A DNA stretch of 64,000 bases from G965218495 sp965218495 (lineage in GTDB: Bacteria > Bacteroidota > Rhodothermia > Rhodothermales > Bin80), in contig OZ244626.1 in assembly GCA_965218495.1 (NCBI GenBank), forward strand, positions 3,844,001 to 3,908,000, read 5' to 3'. The translations under genes were made by a program, and so were the position numbers. How positions within the stretch are numbered: the first letter of the stretch is position 1; the number at the start of each line of letters is the position of its first letter. A model generated the notes under the pieces. That model did not search any database, was not told the DNA's origin, and saw nothing but the letters and a program-made list of their open reading frames with translations. Below, one piece after another: positions 18,939 through 29,003 of the stretch.

Positions 18939-20669
18939 CTATTCGACCTTCTTGTACAGCACGTCGCCCCCAACAATCGTATAAAGCACCCGGGCGTCAA
19001 GGATTTCCTCCTCTGGCACGGTAAGGATGTCGTGGGACAGCACGACGACGTCCGCAAGCTTGCCAGGGGTGAGGGTGCCCTTCAGATCCTCCTCAAAGGC
19101 GGCGTACGCATTGTTGATAGTATATGACGCCAGTGCCTGCTCCCGCGACAGCCGTTGATCCTCGTAGAATATTGATCCATCGCCTAGGCGGCGAGACACT
19201 GTCGCATAATAGCTCGCGATGGGATCGACATCCTCTACCGGTGCATCCGTGCCGTTGGTGACGACCGCACCCGTCTGCCAGAGCTTCTGCCAGACGTACG
19301 CTCCTTCTTCCGCTCTTTTCTCGCCCAGCCGTCGGTATACCCAGGGGCCGTCCGATGTCGCATGCACGCCTTGCATGGAAGCTATCACGCCTAAATACCC
19401 AAAGCGCGGAATGTCTTCCTCATTGAGATGCTGAGCATGCTCAATGCGCCAGCGAAGGTCGGCCCCCTCTCCGGCCGCACCGTAGGCCCGCTCGAAGATA
19501 TCCAGCACTTCGCGATTGGCCGCGTCTCCTATGGCGTGGATGTTCACCTGGAAGCCGTGGGCCAGTGCGACCTCTGCGGTCCGCGTTACTTCGTCGGAGC
19601 TCACCGTCTGCAGGCCAAGGCTTTCGGGCTTGTCACTGTAGGGTTCCAGGAGCCATGCGCCATGGGAGCCTAGTGCGCCATCAATGGATCGCTTGACGCT
19701 GCGCACCGTGAGGTGGTTGTTGCCGTAGCCAACCATGCGGTGGTTGGCCAGGTTTTTGGCAAGCATCTCCGAATCGGATAGGATCATTACGTACAGCCGC
19801 ACGGGAAGGGCACCTTCATCGGCAAGCATCCTGAAAAAGCGTACGGTTCCAAAGCCAACCCCCGCGTCATGAAACGACGTAATCCCTTTGGCGAGGCTCT
19901 CTTCGGCGGCCAGGCGGGCCTGTTCGCGCCGCTCGGCTTCACGTTCTTCGAGTGTCATGCGGGCACGATTTTCCGCCAGGGCCGATTCAATCAGGTTTGC
20001 TGCGGTTTCCCGAAACAGGCCAGTGAGCTCTCCCCGCGCGTCGCGAATAATCTCGCCCCCACTCGGATTTGGCGTCTCCGGGCTGACGCCAGCTTCGCGC
20101 ATCGCAGCCTGGTTGGCAAAGGCCGCATGGCCACTGGCATGCCCCAGCAGCACAGGATTCTGCGGCGACGCGTCGCTCAGATCATGGTGCGTGGGGACGC
20201 CCTCGACGGAACCCTCGGGCAGCGAGTCCCACTTCTCCTGGTGCCAGCCGCGGCCGGTAATCCATTCTCCAGACTCCACGTCCGCGGCCGCATCTTCCAC
20301 CATCGCCACGATCTCCTCCCAGCTCTTTGCCTTGGTCAGATCCAGTATGCGCTTGGCTTCACCCAAGCCCATATAATGGCCGTGTCCCTCGATGAAGCCC
20401 GGGATAGCAAGCCGCCCTTCGAGGTCGATGATGCGCGTGTTTTCGCCAATCAGGGCGCTGATCTCCTCCGTTGTTCCGACCGCCACAATGGTGTCACCGG
20501 CGACTGCAAGGGCCTCTGCGGACGGCATCAGCGAATCAACCGTGACGATGTTGCCGTTAATGAGCGCAAGGCGTACCTCTGGCTCCTGCGGGGAAGTGCA
20601 ACTGGCCCAAAGGAGGCCCAGGACAAGCGTGGCGCCAATCAGCGCCTGGGAAGCGATTCGCATATGCAT
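18939..20669 (-). CDS. Amidohydrolase (YtcJ-like), lipoprotein
   Basis: 576 residues from ATG 20669 (an alternative ATG at 20663). The signal peptide ends in GLLWASC, a lipobox. Metal-site motifs are GFIEGHGHYMGLG, FHDAGV, QVNIHAIGDAANREV and RIEHAQHL, with a C-terminal NGTDAPVEDVDP. Family members hydrolyse formamides or other C-N bonds; the substrate is unknown. It converges with the TMEM220-like gene, separated by five bases. Confidence 0.88.
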   Translation of the reverse strand: MHMRIASQALIGATLVLGLLWASCTSPQEPEVRLALINGNIVTVDSLMPSAEALAVAGDTIVAVGTTEEISALIGENTRIIDLEGRLAIPGFIEGHGHYMGLGEAKRILDLTKAKSWEEIVAMVEDAAADVESGEWITGRGWHQEKWDSLPEGSVEGVPTHHDLSDASPQNPVLLGHASGHAAFANQAAMREAGVSPETPNPSGGEIIRDARGELTGLFRETAANLIESALAENRARMTLEEREAERREQARLAAEESLAKGITSFHDAGVGFGTVRFFRMLADEGALPVRLYVMILSDSEMLAKNLANHRMVGYGNNHLTVRSVKRSIDGALGSHGAWLLEPYSDKPESLGLQTVSSDEVTRTAEVALAHGFQVNIHAIGDAANREVLDIFERAYGAAGEGADLRWRIEHAQHLNEEDIPRFGYLGVIASMQGVHATSDGPWVYRRLGEKRAEEGAYVWQKLWQTGAVVTNGTDAPVEDVDPIASYYATVSRRLGDGSIFYEDQRLSREQALASYTINNAYAAFEEDLKGTLTPGKLADVVVLSHDILTVPEEEILDARVLYTIVGGDVLYKKVE

Positions 20670-20800
20670 GGCAAAGCCAGATGTGTGACGGATTGTTGAT
20701 GGTACGCAGGGCGCTGCACAATCCAAAGCCAAATCTTGATAAGATCAGTGTTATGCTTTGCACGTAGTATCTTTCCCCGACACCAATACGGATACTTGCG

Positions 20801-21181
20801 ATGCCCGCCCTTCAGACAGCAACGCTGCACCGCTGGGACGACATGCCGATAGAGGAACTCAAGCCAGGTCTGGGACGTCGACTCATCACAGGCGACCGGA
20901 TGATGCTCGCACATGTCTACCTGGACAGGGGAAGTGTAGTACCGTGGCACAGCCACGACAACGAGCAGCTGACCTACGTTTTGAAGGGGGCCCTGCAGTT
21001 TTATCTGGGTCTCGAGTCCAATCCGCAGGAGGTCATAGTCCACGAGGGTGAAGTCCTGGTGATTCCGTCGAATCTGCCACACAAAGCCATAGCCTTAGAG
21101 GACACGCTGGATGTGGACATTTTTTGCCCGCCCCGGGCGGACTGGCTAGACGGCACCGATGCCTACATACGGAGGAGCTGA
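20801..21181 (+). CDS. Cupin-domain protein
   Basis: 126 residues with the two cupin motifs. The first is GSVVPWHSHDNEQLTYVLKG (His, His, Glu metal ligands); the second is VLVIPSNLPHKAIALEDT. It is a single-domain metal-binding cupin of unknown reaction. It precedes the secreted amylase gene by 11 bases, so they may share a transcript. Confidence 0.87.
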   Translation: MPALQTATLHRWDDMPIEELKPGLGRRLITGDRMMLAHVYLDRGSVVPWHSHDNEQLTYVLKGALQFYLGLESNPQEVIVHEGEVLVIPSNLPHKAIALEDTLDVDIFCPPRADWLDGTDAYIRRS

Positions 21182-21192
21182 CCAGGTGCGAC

Positions 21193-23058
21193 ATGAGGTA
21201 CCGGTATCTTTTGCTCCTGCTTCTGCTGCTTCCGCAGGGCGCTGCCAAAGCCCAGGAAGCCGCGACTGATCTCGGCGTGCCAGTCTGGTCCCATGACGTC
21301 GTATGGTACCAGATTTTCACGGAGCGATTTCGCAACGGAAGTCCTGCCAACGACCCGACACTGCATGACATAGAAGGATTGTGGCCCTTTCTCACGCCAG
21401 AGGGTTGGACGCCTACTTCGTGGACACAGGACTGGTACCTGCAGGAAGACTGGGCACGCGCCACCGGCGAGCCATTCTATCGCACGGTGCAGATGCGGCG
21501 CTACGGCGGCGACCTGCAAGGCGTCCTGGACAAGCTCGACTACCTGAAGGACCTGGGCGTCACTGCGCTATACTTCAATCCCATAAACGACTCGCCTTCG
21601 CTGCACAAGTACGACGCGCGGAGCTACCGGCATGTCGATCGTAATTTCGGGCCCGATCCCCGTGGCGACGAGGCGACCGTGGCAGCGGAAGACCCGGCGG
21701 ACCCAGCCACCTGGCAATGGACCGCTGCTGACAGCCTGTTTCTGGTGTTCATTGGCGCAGTGCATGAGCGCGGTATGCGCATCATCATGGACTACTCGTG
21801 GAACCACACGGGCAGTACGTTCTGGGCGTGGAAGGATGTCCTGGAAAACCAGCAGGCGTCGCCATTTGCCACATGGTATGACATCGAGTCCTTTGACGAC
21901 CCGGCCACGCGTGATACCAACGAGTTCTACTACCATGGCTGGGTAGGCATGAAGACGCTGCCGGAAACACGGGAGGTCGGCACCGGCGGCCAGACGCACG
22001 GAGTCTTTGAGGGTACGCTGGATGCCGCCTTTGCCAGCCATGTCTACAGCGTCACACGGCGGTGGATGGACCCCAATGGCGACGGGGATCCTTCCGACGG
22101 CATAGCCGGGTTTCGGCTGGACGTAGCCGAAAGCGTGCCCTTTGGGTTTTGGCGCGACTACCGGCGCTTTGTACGTGAGATCAACCCGGAGGCATACCTG
22201 GTTGGGGAGGTATGGTGGACGGAGTTTCCGCATCACATGACAGATCCAGTGCCGTGGTTGCAAGGAGACATCTTTGATGCGGTCATGAACTATCGCTGGT
22301 ACATGCCTACGCGAAGCTTCTTCGCAGTAGCGCCACCTCACTTGACGGCAACGGGCTATGTGGCGCACCTGGATTCGGTGGAGCGCGGCATTGCGCCGGA
22401 GTTTCTGAAGGCCATGATGAACCTTGGGGCGAGTCACGACACGCCGCGTCTTGGTACTTCGCTCTACAACGGCGGACTCTACAAGTACCAGAAGAATCCC
22501 AGGGGCGATCCTAAATTCAAGGTGGATCGACCGGACGCCCGAACGGATGCGATACGCCTTATGGTGCTCTTGCAGCAGTACACCTATCCAGGTGCACCAC
22601 ACATCTGGATGGGCGATGAGGTGGGCCTGTGGGGCGGGGACGACCCGGACCCGCGGAAGCCGCTGGTTTGGGCCGACCTGACATACGAAGACGAAGCCAC
22701 ACACCCCATGGGCCAGGAGCGTCGTCGAGACAAAGTGGTCCCGGACAGGGCATTCTTTGAAGTATACCAGAAGCTGATTGCGCTACGCAAAAAGCATATG
22801 CGCCTATTTGTTGATGGAGACCTGAAGTACTTGGTAGCCGATGACACGCAGCGACTCTTGGCCTATGAGCGGGTCCTGGGGTTGGAGCGGGCCATCATCC
22901 TCTTCAACGCCTCGGATGAGGAGCATGAGATCACTATCGAAGCCCCTGACGGGACGTACCGCCAGGTTTTCCCGGCGGCAATGACGAGGGCGGTAGAGGG
23001 AGGCCGGCTCACGACACGAATGGCACCACGAACGGGAATGCTGTGGATACAGGAATAG
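21193..23058 (+). CDS. Secreted GH13 alpha-amylase family enzyme
   Basis: 621 residues. The signal peptide (MRYRYLLLLLLLLPQGAAKAQ) is followed by a GH13 (beta/alpha)8 barrel: DYSWNHTG (region I), GFRLDVAE (nucleophile Asp), LVGEVWW (acid/base Glu), ASHDTPR (third Asp). HIWMGDEVGLWGGDDPD and a C-terminal beta domain follow. It hydrolyses alpha-glucans or cyclomaltodextrins outside the cytoplasm. The start ATG 21193 is chosen because the signal peptide begins there. The next gene overlaps it by 16 bases. Confidence 0.94.
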   Translation: MRYRYLLLLLLLLPQGAAKAQEAATDLGVPVWSHDVVWYQIFTERFRNGSPANDPTLHDIEGLWPFLTPEGWTPTSWTQDWYLQEDWARATGEPFYRTVQMRRYGGDLQGVLDKLDYLKDLGVTALYFNPINDSPSLHKYDARSYRHVDRNFGPDPRGDEATVAAEDPADPATWQWTAADSLFLVFIGAVHERGMRIIMDYSWNHTGSTFWAWKDVLENQQASPFATWYDIESFDDPATRDTNEFYYHGWVGMKTLPETREVGTGGQTHGVFEGTLDAAFASHVYSVTRRWMDPNGDGDPSDGIAGFRLDVAESVPFGFWRDYRRFVREINPEAYLVGEVWWTEFPHHMTDPVPWLQGDIFDAVMNYRWYMPTRSFFAVAPPHLTATGYVAHLDSVERGIAPEFLKAMMNLGASHDTPRLGTSLYNGGLYKYQKNPRGDPKFKVDRPDARTDAIRLMVLLQQYTYPGAPHIWMGDEVGLWGGDDPDPRKPLVWADLTYEDEATHPMGQERRRDKVVPDRAFFEVYQKLIALRKKHMRLFVDGDLKYLVADDTQRLLAYERVLGLERAIILFNASDEEHEITIEAPDGTYRQVFPAAMTRAVEGGRLTTRMAPRTGMLWIQE

Positions 23059-23819
23059 GACACTGGCATCGGGCGACGCTCTTTGTTCTTGTAGCATGTG
23101 CGAGTCTGGCCGCGCGCCCGGCGCCGGCGCAGGTAAGCGCACAGGAGATCGTTCGAGCGATGGAAGACCTCACGCGCGGCGCTACCCAGATCGGGACGTA
23201 CAACCTCATCATCGTGCGTCCAGACTGGCAGAGGACGCTCGAATTTGAAACCTGGGCCGAAGGTACTAGTCGCAGCTTCATTCGCATCACAGAGCCCGCC
23301 AAGGAACGCGGTGTGTCGTTTCTGAAGATTGGCCGCGAAATGTGGCAGTACGTGCCTCGTATCAGCCGGGTCATCAAAATTCCCCCATCCATGATGATGC
23401 AATCATGGATGGGGAGCGGGTTCAGCAATGATGACCTTGTTCGTGAGTCCAGCCTGGTGACCGACTATGAACATACGTTGATTGGCACCGTCGACACGCT
23501 GGGCGGCAAGGCGTACCACCTTTCGCTAATCACGCGGCCTGAGGCGCCGGTGGCCTGGGCGCGCGTCGAGTTTTGGGTACGCACCGACGACTATGTCCCG
23601 CTGCGCGCGGAGTTCTTCAACGAGCGGGACGAGCGCGTGCGCACCATGGCCTACGGGGACATCCGCTCCATTGGTGGACGCATAGTTCCCGGGCGCATGG
23701 AGCTCGTGGAAGACCGGTGGCCGGATCGTAAGACGGTCTTGATCATCCTAGAGGCACAGTTCGACGCGACCATCAGCGACGACGTGTTCACGCAGGCCAA
23801 CCTCAGGCGCCACCGCTAG
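23043..23819 (+). CDS. Outer-membrane lipoprotein-sorting protein (LolA-like)
   Basis: 258 residues. The signal peptide (CASLAARPAPAQ) is followed by a LolA/LolB-like half-barrel with EMWQYVPRISRVIKIPPSMM and the late RMAYGD-like stretch typical of the uncharacterised LolA-like family found beside FtsX permeases. It probably carries a lipid or lipoprotein from the transporter encoded downstream. The start is GTG at 23043, inside the amylase 3' end. Confidence 0.85.
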   Translation: MDTGIGHWHRATLFVLVACASLAARPAPAQVSAQEIVRAMEDLTRGATQIGTYNLIIVRPDWQRTLEFETWAEGTSRSFIRITEPAKERGVSFLKIGREMWQYVPRISRVIKIPPSMMMQSWMGSGFSNDDLVRESSLVTDYEHTLIGTVDTLGGKAYHLSLITRPEAPVAWARVEFWVRTDDYVPLRAEFFNERDERVRTMAYGDIRSIGGRIVPGRMELVEDRWPDRKTVLIILEAQFDATISDDVFTQANLRRHR

Positions 23820-23825
23820 GTCCTA

Positions 23826-25061
23826 ATGCTGCGACTCTTCAAGCTCGCCTGGCGGGACATCTGGCGCAATCGGCGCCGAAGTTTCCTGACGATGGGCGCG
23901 ATATTCTTTGCGGTGGCGTTCGTGTCGTTGGCCAACTCTGTTCAGTTCGGCACGTACGACGCGATGGAAAAGCAGGTGGTTCGTCTTTCAACCAGCGACT
24001 TGCAGGTGCAGCATCGGGACTTTAACGAGGAGCGCACGCTTGAGCACTCCCTGGAAGAGGCGGCGCTGGATGTCGAAGGGCTGAGTGCACAGCACGCGTG
24101 GCTCAAGGCTGCTACAAAGCGACTGACCGGCTTTGGTTTGGCAAGTAGCGACTCGTCCAGCGCAGGCGTTCTGATTGTAGGCGTAGACCCCGATTCTGAG
24201 CCCGCTGTCAGCAACATGCTGCGCGTAAGAGAAGGGGACAATACCCTTACGCCCGACAGCCACCAGGCGGTGCTCCTTGGAGCTTCGCTAGCCAAGAACC
24301 TGGGGCTGGCCTCGGGAGACTCTGTGGCAGTGCTGACGCAGGGATATCATAACGTCATGGGTGCCGAAATGTATGTTGTTCGGGGGCTGGTGCGGACTGG
24401 TACGCCGCAGATCGACCGGTCTATGATGATAGCGACGCTTCCGGCGGCGCAGGAGCTCCTTAGCATGCCCGGCCGCTATACGGAGCTGGTCCTACGGACC
24501 GATAGGCACGACAAAGCCAAGGCGCATGCCGCGCTTCTGCAGGCGTCGCTGGAAGAAACGGACTATGCGGCATTGCCGTGGCAGACGCTGATGCCTGACA
24601 TGGACCAGATGCGGCGCCTGGATGACACGTCTAACTACATCTTTTATGCGTTTCTGCTGCTTCTGATCGGGTTTGAGATATTCAACACCACGGCCATGAG
24701 CATGATGGAGCGCGTGCGTGAGTTTGGTGTCATGATGGCCATTGGCCTAAAGCCCCATCAGATCAGCGGACTGGTAGCGCTGGAGCTTGCTATGAAGGTG
24801 CTGATGGGACTCGCTGTAGGCTTTCTGGCGACTGCTGTGGTGGTCTACTTCCTGGGGCAAGAGCCGATCGCACTTTCGGCAAGCATGAAAGAGATGTACG
24901 ATGACTTTGGCTTTGCGGTGGACGGGTTCTATTTCTCGTCGAAGCTGTCCATCTACGTGTTCCCCGTGGTGGCGGTCGGGATCATGAGCTTGGTATCGAT
25001 GCTGTTTCCCGTATTGAAGATGCGCCGCTTTTCGCCGGTAAAAGCGCTGCGGGCTATCTGA
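23826..25061 (+). CDS. FtsX/LolE-type ABC permease 1
   Basis: 411 residues with the four-helix MacB/FtsX layout. The N-terminal helix follows MLRLFKLAWRDIWRNRRRS; a large periplasmic domain fills residues 45-270; three C-terminal helices contain FNTTAMSMMERVREFGVMMAIGLKPHQI (coupling helix) and SLVSMLFPVLKMRRFSPVKALR. It pairs with the next permease and the ATPase. Confidence 0.9.
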   Translation: MLRLFKLAWRDIWRNRRRSFLTMGAIFFAVAFVSLANSVQFGTYDAMEKQVVRLSTSDLQVQHRDFNEERTLEHSLEEAALDVEGLSAQHAWLKAATKRLTGFGLASSDSSSAGVLIVGVDPDSEPAVSNMLRVREGDNTLTPDSHQAVLLGASLAKNLGLASGDSVAVLTQGYHNVMGAEMYVVRGLVRTGTPQIDRSMMIATLPAAQELLSMPGRYTELVLRTDRHDKAKAHAALLQASLEETDYAALPWQTLMPDMDQMRRLDDTSNYIFYAFLLLLIGFEIFNTTAMSMMERVREFGVMMAIGLKPHQISGLVALELAMKVLMGLAVGFLATAVVVYFLGQEPIALSASMKEMYDDFGFAVDGFYFSSKLSIYVFPVVAVGIMSLVSMLFPVLKMRRFSPVKALRAI

Positions 25062-25068
25062 TGATGTC

Positions 25069-26295
25069 ATGATCCTGGCCAAGATTGCATGGCGCAACAT
25101 CTGGCGCAACCCGCGCCGATCGTGGGTGCTCGTATCCGCCGTGGCAGTGGGTGTCTTCACCTTTGTCGGGGTCTTGGCCTACATCGATGGGCTGTCGCTG
25201 CAGCTTGTACGGACGGCGATTGAGCTGCAGGGCGGGCACATCCAGATATCGGGCGCAGGGTATTTCGAAAATCCGGCCATCCGAACGCAGATTATCGGAA
25301 CTGGTGAGGTTGCACAGGTCCTGGACGGAGTTGTTGAGATGAGGCATGCGCCGCAGCATCGGGCCCAAGGCATGATTAGCAGCGCAGAGCAGTCTGCGGG
25401 GATTGCTATCGTGGGCGTAGACCCGTCCCGCGAGCAGGAGGTCTCACCCATTCCTGCTCTGATTGTTGAAGGCGAGTGGCTGAGGGACGACCCGGCGGCC
25501 GGCGAAATCGTTATTGGCGCCGCACTGGCAGAGCGGCTGGGTGCGCTATTGGGAGAGCGCGTAGTTCTCATGGCCAGCGACCTTGAAGGCGACATGAGTG
25601 CCGGTGCATACCGCATCAAAGGCCTGTATACTTCCACCAGCGCGGATTACGACAAGGCAAACGTATTTCTTCATGCAGAGCAGGTACGCACGCTCATTGG
25701 TTTTGCGCCCGATGTGGCTTCGACCATAGCGATTAACCTCGCCTTGGGCCAGGACGCGACCCAGGTAGCAGACGCGATTCGCACTGCGCTCGCCGGTCGC
25801 AACGTAGAAGTACTCACCTGGCTTGACCGGTCGCCTATGCTGGTTATGATGGACGAGATGATGAACTTGACCAACGTGATCCTGGTGGTAATACTGTTTT
25901 CTGCCATCGGCTTTACACTCATCAACTCCTTCGCTATGGTCATTTTTGAGCGGATCCGCGAGATAGGCATCATGGCGGCAGGGGGCGTGCGCCCCGGTCA
26001 GGTACGCCTGCTGCTCTTTCTGGAGGCCGCCTTCATCGTGATTTTGGGCATCGGGGTCGGTGTCGGGCTGGCCACTGCGCTGATTGCTTGGTGGAGCGCG
26101 GTGGGCTTGGACCTGAGTGCTTTTGCTGAAGGGCTCAGCAGGTTTGGCGCAGGGGCGGTGATCTATCCGAACGTGGTACCTGAGCACATGGTTACCGGGT
26201 TTGTGCTGATCTTTGTCATGGTGTTCTTGGCCGTACTCTACCCGGCCATCAAGGCGAGCAGATTCAAGATTGTAGACGCGATGAATCATGCTTAG
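25069..26295 (+). CDS. FtsX/LolC-type ABC permease 2
   Basis: 408 residues, with the same architecture and paralogous to the preceding gene (ILAKIAWRNIWRNPRRSWVL; FAMVIFERIREIGIMAAGGV; AVLYPAIKASRFKIVDAMNHA). The two permeases presumably form the heterodimeric membrane core of a Lol-like or MacB-like system. It overlaps the ATPase gene by 8 bases. Confidence 0.9.
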   Translation: MILAKIAWRNIWRNPRRSWVLVSAVAVGVFTFVGVLAYIDGLSLQLVRTAIELQGGHIQISGAGYFENPAIRTQIIGTGEVAQVLDGVVEMRHAPQHRAQGMISSAEQSAGIAIVGVDPSREQEVSPIPALIVEGEWLRDDPAAGEIVIGAALAERLGALLGERVVLMASDLEGDMSAGAYRIKGLYTSTSADYDKANVFLHAEQVRTLIGFAPDVASTIAINLALGQDATQVADAIRTALAGRNVEVLTWLDRSPMLVMMDEMMNLTNVILVVILFSAIGFTLINSFAMVIFERIREIGIMAAGGVRPGQVRLLLFLEAAFIVILGIGVGVGLATALIAWWSAVGLDLSAFAEGLSRFGAGAVIYPNVVPEHMVTGFVLIFVMVFLAVLYPAIKASRFKIVDAMNHA

Positions 26296-26989
26296 CACGA
26301 CATTGGTGCAGGTCACCAACCTGGTTAAGGTCTATCAAGACGGCAGTCATGTGCCGGTGCGTGCACTGGATGGCGTAAATTGTTCTGTGGCTGCCGGCGA
26401 ATTCACTGCGATCGCCGGACCCAGCGGGAGTGGCAAGACGACCCTGCTGAACATCATCGGATCGTTGGACTCACCCACCGAAGGTCAGGTTGTAGTGGCA
26501 GGCCGGGACCTGAGCCTGCTCAGTCGCAAGGCACGGGCGGGTTTCAGGCTTCGCAACCTGGGGTTCATCTTCCAGTCGCACAACCTGATTCCGGTGCTTA
26601 CCGCGGCAGAGAATGCGGAGTTCAACCTGCTTCTGCAGGGCGTGCCGACCAGAGAACGCCGGCAACGCGTGATTGAAGAGTTTGCCGATTTGGGCATTGA
26701 AGAAGAGCTCTCGCGGCGCCGACCGGCCAAGCTGAGTGGCGGCCAGCAGCAGCGCGTCGCAGTTGCGCGAGCGCTCGTGTCACGCCCGAAGCTGATTCTG
26801 GCGGATGAGCCTACCGCCAGCCTGGATTCCAAGACGGGTGCGCGGCTCCTCGACAAGATGCGCGACCTGAACAAACGCACGGGCATTACATTCCTGTTCT
26901 CTACGCACGACCCCATGGTGATCGATCGAGCGAGGCGCCTGGTGACGCTCCGTGACGGAAAGATTGCCAGCGATGAGACGCACGCGTGA
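26288..26989 (+). CDS. ABC ATPase, LolD-like
   Basis: 233 residues: Walker A GPSGSGKTT, Q-loop FIFQSHNLIPVLT, signature LSGGQQQRVAVARAL, Walker B LILADEPTASLDS, switch STHDPM. The length and SGKTTLLNIIGSLD segment fit the MacB/LolD family. It overlaps the barrel gene by 4 bases (GTGA), so the LolA-like, two permeases, ATPase and barrel genes form one operon. Confidence 0.92.
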   Translation: MLSTTLVQVTNLVKVYQDGSHVPVRALDGVNCSVAAGEFTAIAGPSGSGKTTLLNIIGSLDSPTEGQVVVAGRDLSLLSRKARAGFRLRNLGFIFQSHNLIPVLTAAENAEFNLLLQGVPTRERRQRVIEEFADLGIEEELSRRRPAKLSGGQQQRVAVARALVSRPKLILADEPTASLDSKTGARLLDKMRDLNKRTGITFLFSTHDPMVIDRARRLVTLRDGKIASDETHA

Positions 26990-28125
26990 GTAGCCGGAGC
27001 CTTGCTCTGGCCTGTGCATTCGCCCTGGTGCAGGGGATGCCATGCCAGGCGCAGCAGACGTCGCTGGAATTCTTGGGCTACGCTAAGCATCTCGGCATTC
27101 GTCTTTCTTCGCCCCAGTCCGCCAAGGCGTACCTGCTGAACGTCAGCCGCTTTAGAGTCCAAGGGCTGCTTGACGTCGGTACACGTGTACATGGCGAGCT
27201 CTGGTTCGACACCGAGGTGCTGACCGGAAGCTACCTGCAGTCCGACGACTACGTTAGTGCGCAAGCGCTTTCGCGGCCGCTACCGCTGCAACTGGAATGG
27301 ACTCTAGGGTCGGGGTCAGGCTATGAGGTGCGGCAGCGCCTGTTTCGTGCTTTTTTGCTGCTGCAATCCAAGGGGGCCGCGCTATCGGTGGGACGGCAGC
27401 GTATAGCCTGGGGCTCAGGCTTTGCCTGGAATCCGACCGACATCCTTAACCCCTTTGACCCCGGTGCCATTGAGCTCGGCGAGCGCGCCGGGGTTGATGC
27501 CGCGCACGTTAGCGTGCCGCTCGGGCCGCTTTCGCGCTTGGAGCTGGTAGCAGCGTATACCGAAACGGGGGCTCCGGGCAGCTATGCAGTGCGTGCAGGC
27601 ACGAACTATCGCGCCTTTGATATCACTGCACTTGCCGGGCGGTTTCGTCGCGACTGGGTAGTTGGGGGCGACTTTGCCGGGTACCTTAGGGGTGCGGGGC
27701 TACGTGGCGAGGTGGCGTACGTGCGCAGACACGCCGGGCGGAACTACGCACGTGCAGTGCTCAATGCGGACTACACCTTTGCGAGTGGCATGTACGGACT
27801 CGCAGAGCTCTACTACAACGGCCGCGGTAGTGCCCGAAAGGACCAATACGACTTTGCAGACCTTTTGACGGGCGACACCTTCAACCTGGCCCAGTGGTAC
27901 GCAGCAATTTCCGCGGGCGCAAGCCTGACGCCGCTGGTGGCCGCCGGCCTCTATCAGCTGGTCAACCTGACTGACGGAAGCCTTCTGGTGGGCCCGTCAG
28001 TCACGTACTCGCTAACGCAGAGCATTGAGGCTGCCGCTGCATCCTACTATTCCGTCGGCCCTAGCGATACCGAGTTCGGCGCCCCGCGCCACGCGTATTT
28101 TGCGACGCTGCAGTGGTATTTCTAG
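26986..28125 (+). CDS. Outer-membrane beta-barrel protein of the Lol-like operon
   Basis: 379 residues. The signal peptide (LALACAFALVQGMPCQA) is followed by alternating beta strands and a C-terminal YFATLQWYF with a terminal Phe, as in outer-membrane barrels. The segment VGRQRIAWGSGFAWNPTDILNPFDP is characteristic of an uncharacterised family that accompanies LolA-like/FtsX operons. It probably receives what the transporter exports. The start is GTG at 26986, overlapping the ATPase stop. Confidence 0.78.
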   Translation: MSSRSLALACAFALVQGMPCQAQQTSLEFLGYAKHLGIRLSSPQSAKAYLLNVSRFRVQGLLDVGTRVHGELWFDTEVLTGSYLQSDDYVSAQALSRPLPLQLEWTLGSGSGYEVRQRLFRAFLLLQSKGAALSVGRQRIAWGSGFAWNPTDILNPFDPGAIELGERAGVDAAHVSVPLGPLSRLELVAAYTETGAPGSYAVRAGTNYRAFDITALAGRFRRDWVVGGDFAGYLRGAGLRGEVAYVRRHAGRNYARAVLNADYTFASGMYGLAELYYNGRGSARKDQYDFADLLTGDTFNLAQWYAAISAGASLTPLVAAGLYQLVNLTDGSLLVGPSVTYSLTQSIEAAAASYYSVGPSDTEFGAPRHAYFATLQWYF

Positions 28126-28553
28126 CCAGCCAACGTCGCATCAACACCAATCGTGGTGCCTGCGTAAAGCTTTGAGATGGGGCACCCTGTTCGGGTTGCC
28201 TCCACCGCCGCCTGGAACGTAGCCTCATCAAGACCGGGCACATCGGCTGCCACAGTTATGTCGATGGAAGCGACGTGAAATCCACCTGCCGGGTCCGGCC
28301 CGAGGTTGACGGTTGCACTGGCGTGTACGCGCTCTGGTACATGCCCACCGGAAGACAGCTCATGGGACAGTGCCATGGCGAAGCAGCCGGCGTGGGCGGC
28401 AGCTACCAAATCTTCCGGGCTGATGTTGACCACATCCCCAAAGCGGGAGGCAAAGGTAAAGGGCGACTCAAAGCGGCCTCTTGCCGTTTTCATGGTACCG
28501 TTGCCGGCCTTGAGGTCGCCTTGCCAGGTGGCTTCTGCGGTTCTTTCTGTCAT
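28122..28553 (-). CDS. OsmC-type peroxiredoxin
   Basis: 143 residues with the two redox cysteines of OsmC: AAHAGCFAMALSHEL and TRTGCPISKLYAG. It reduces organic hydroperoxides. It is the second of two adjacent OsmC-superfamily genes on the minus strand, and converges with and overlaps the barrel gene end by 4 bases. Confidence 0.92.
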   Translation of the reverse strand: MTERTAEATWQGDLKAGNGTMKTARGRFESPFTFASRFGDVVNISPEDLVAAAHAGCFAMALSHELSSGGHVPERVHASATVNLGPDPAGGFHVASIDITVAADVPGLDEATFQAAVEATRTGCPISKLYAGTTIGVDATLAG

Positions 28554-28577
28554 AATTGCTGGGTACAGGTCTGAAGT

Positions 28578-29003
28578 TTAGAGCTCGTAGCGCGTGCCGT
28601 TGACCGAATAAGAGACGGTGATGTCCGCCGTCTTTTCGACGATCTTTGCTACTGAGCAGTACTTGTTAATGCTGAGGTCTACGGCGCGCCTTACTTTGCC
28701 TGGGTGCAGGTCGCCGGTAAGCGCATAATGCACATGGATTCGCGTAAAGAGCGCCGGAGTACCTTCGCGTTCGTACTCAATGGTAGCATCAAATCCCTGG
28801 AGATCCTGGCGGCTCTTGCGCAGGATGTCGACGATGTCAATGCCGCTGCACCCGCCAATTGCCATGGCCACCGCCTGCATCGGGCCCACGCCTTGGCCAT
28901 TGCCGCTGGGTGGGTCGGTATCGAAGTGAAGCTGGTTGCCTGTCTCGTTGGTGCCCAGAAAGTGGTTCTTGTTGTCCAGACGATGGAGCGTGACTGTGGC
29001 CAT
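28578..29003 (-). CDS. OsmC family protein (YhfA-like)
   Basis: 141 residues from ATG 29003 (MATVTLHRLDNKNHF); the open frame extends upstream without homology. Cysteines occur in AIGGCSGIDIVDIL and NKYCSVAKIVEKTA, fitting the YhfA branch. The substrate is unknown, probably peroxide or thiol chemistry. Intron A copy 2 begins 138 bases upstream and may have separated the gene from its original upstream region. Confidence 0.88.
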   Translation of the reverse strand: MATVTLHRLDNKNHFLGTNETGNQLHFDTDPPSGNGQGVGPMQAVAMAIGGCSGIDIVDILRKSRQDLQGFDATIEYEREGTPALFTRIHVHYALTGDLHPGKVRRAVDLSINKYCSVAKIVEKTADITVSYSVNGTRYEL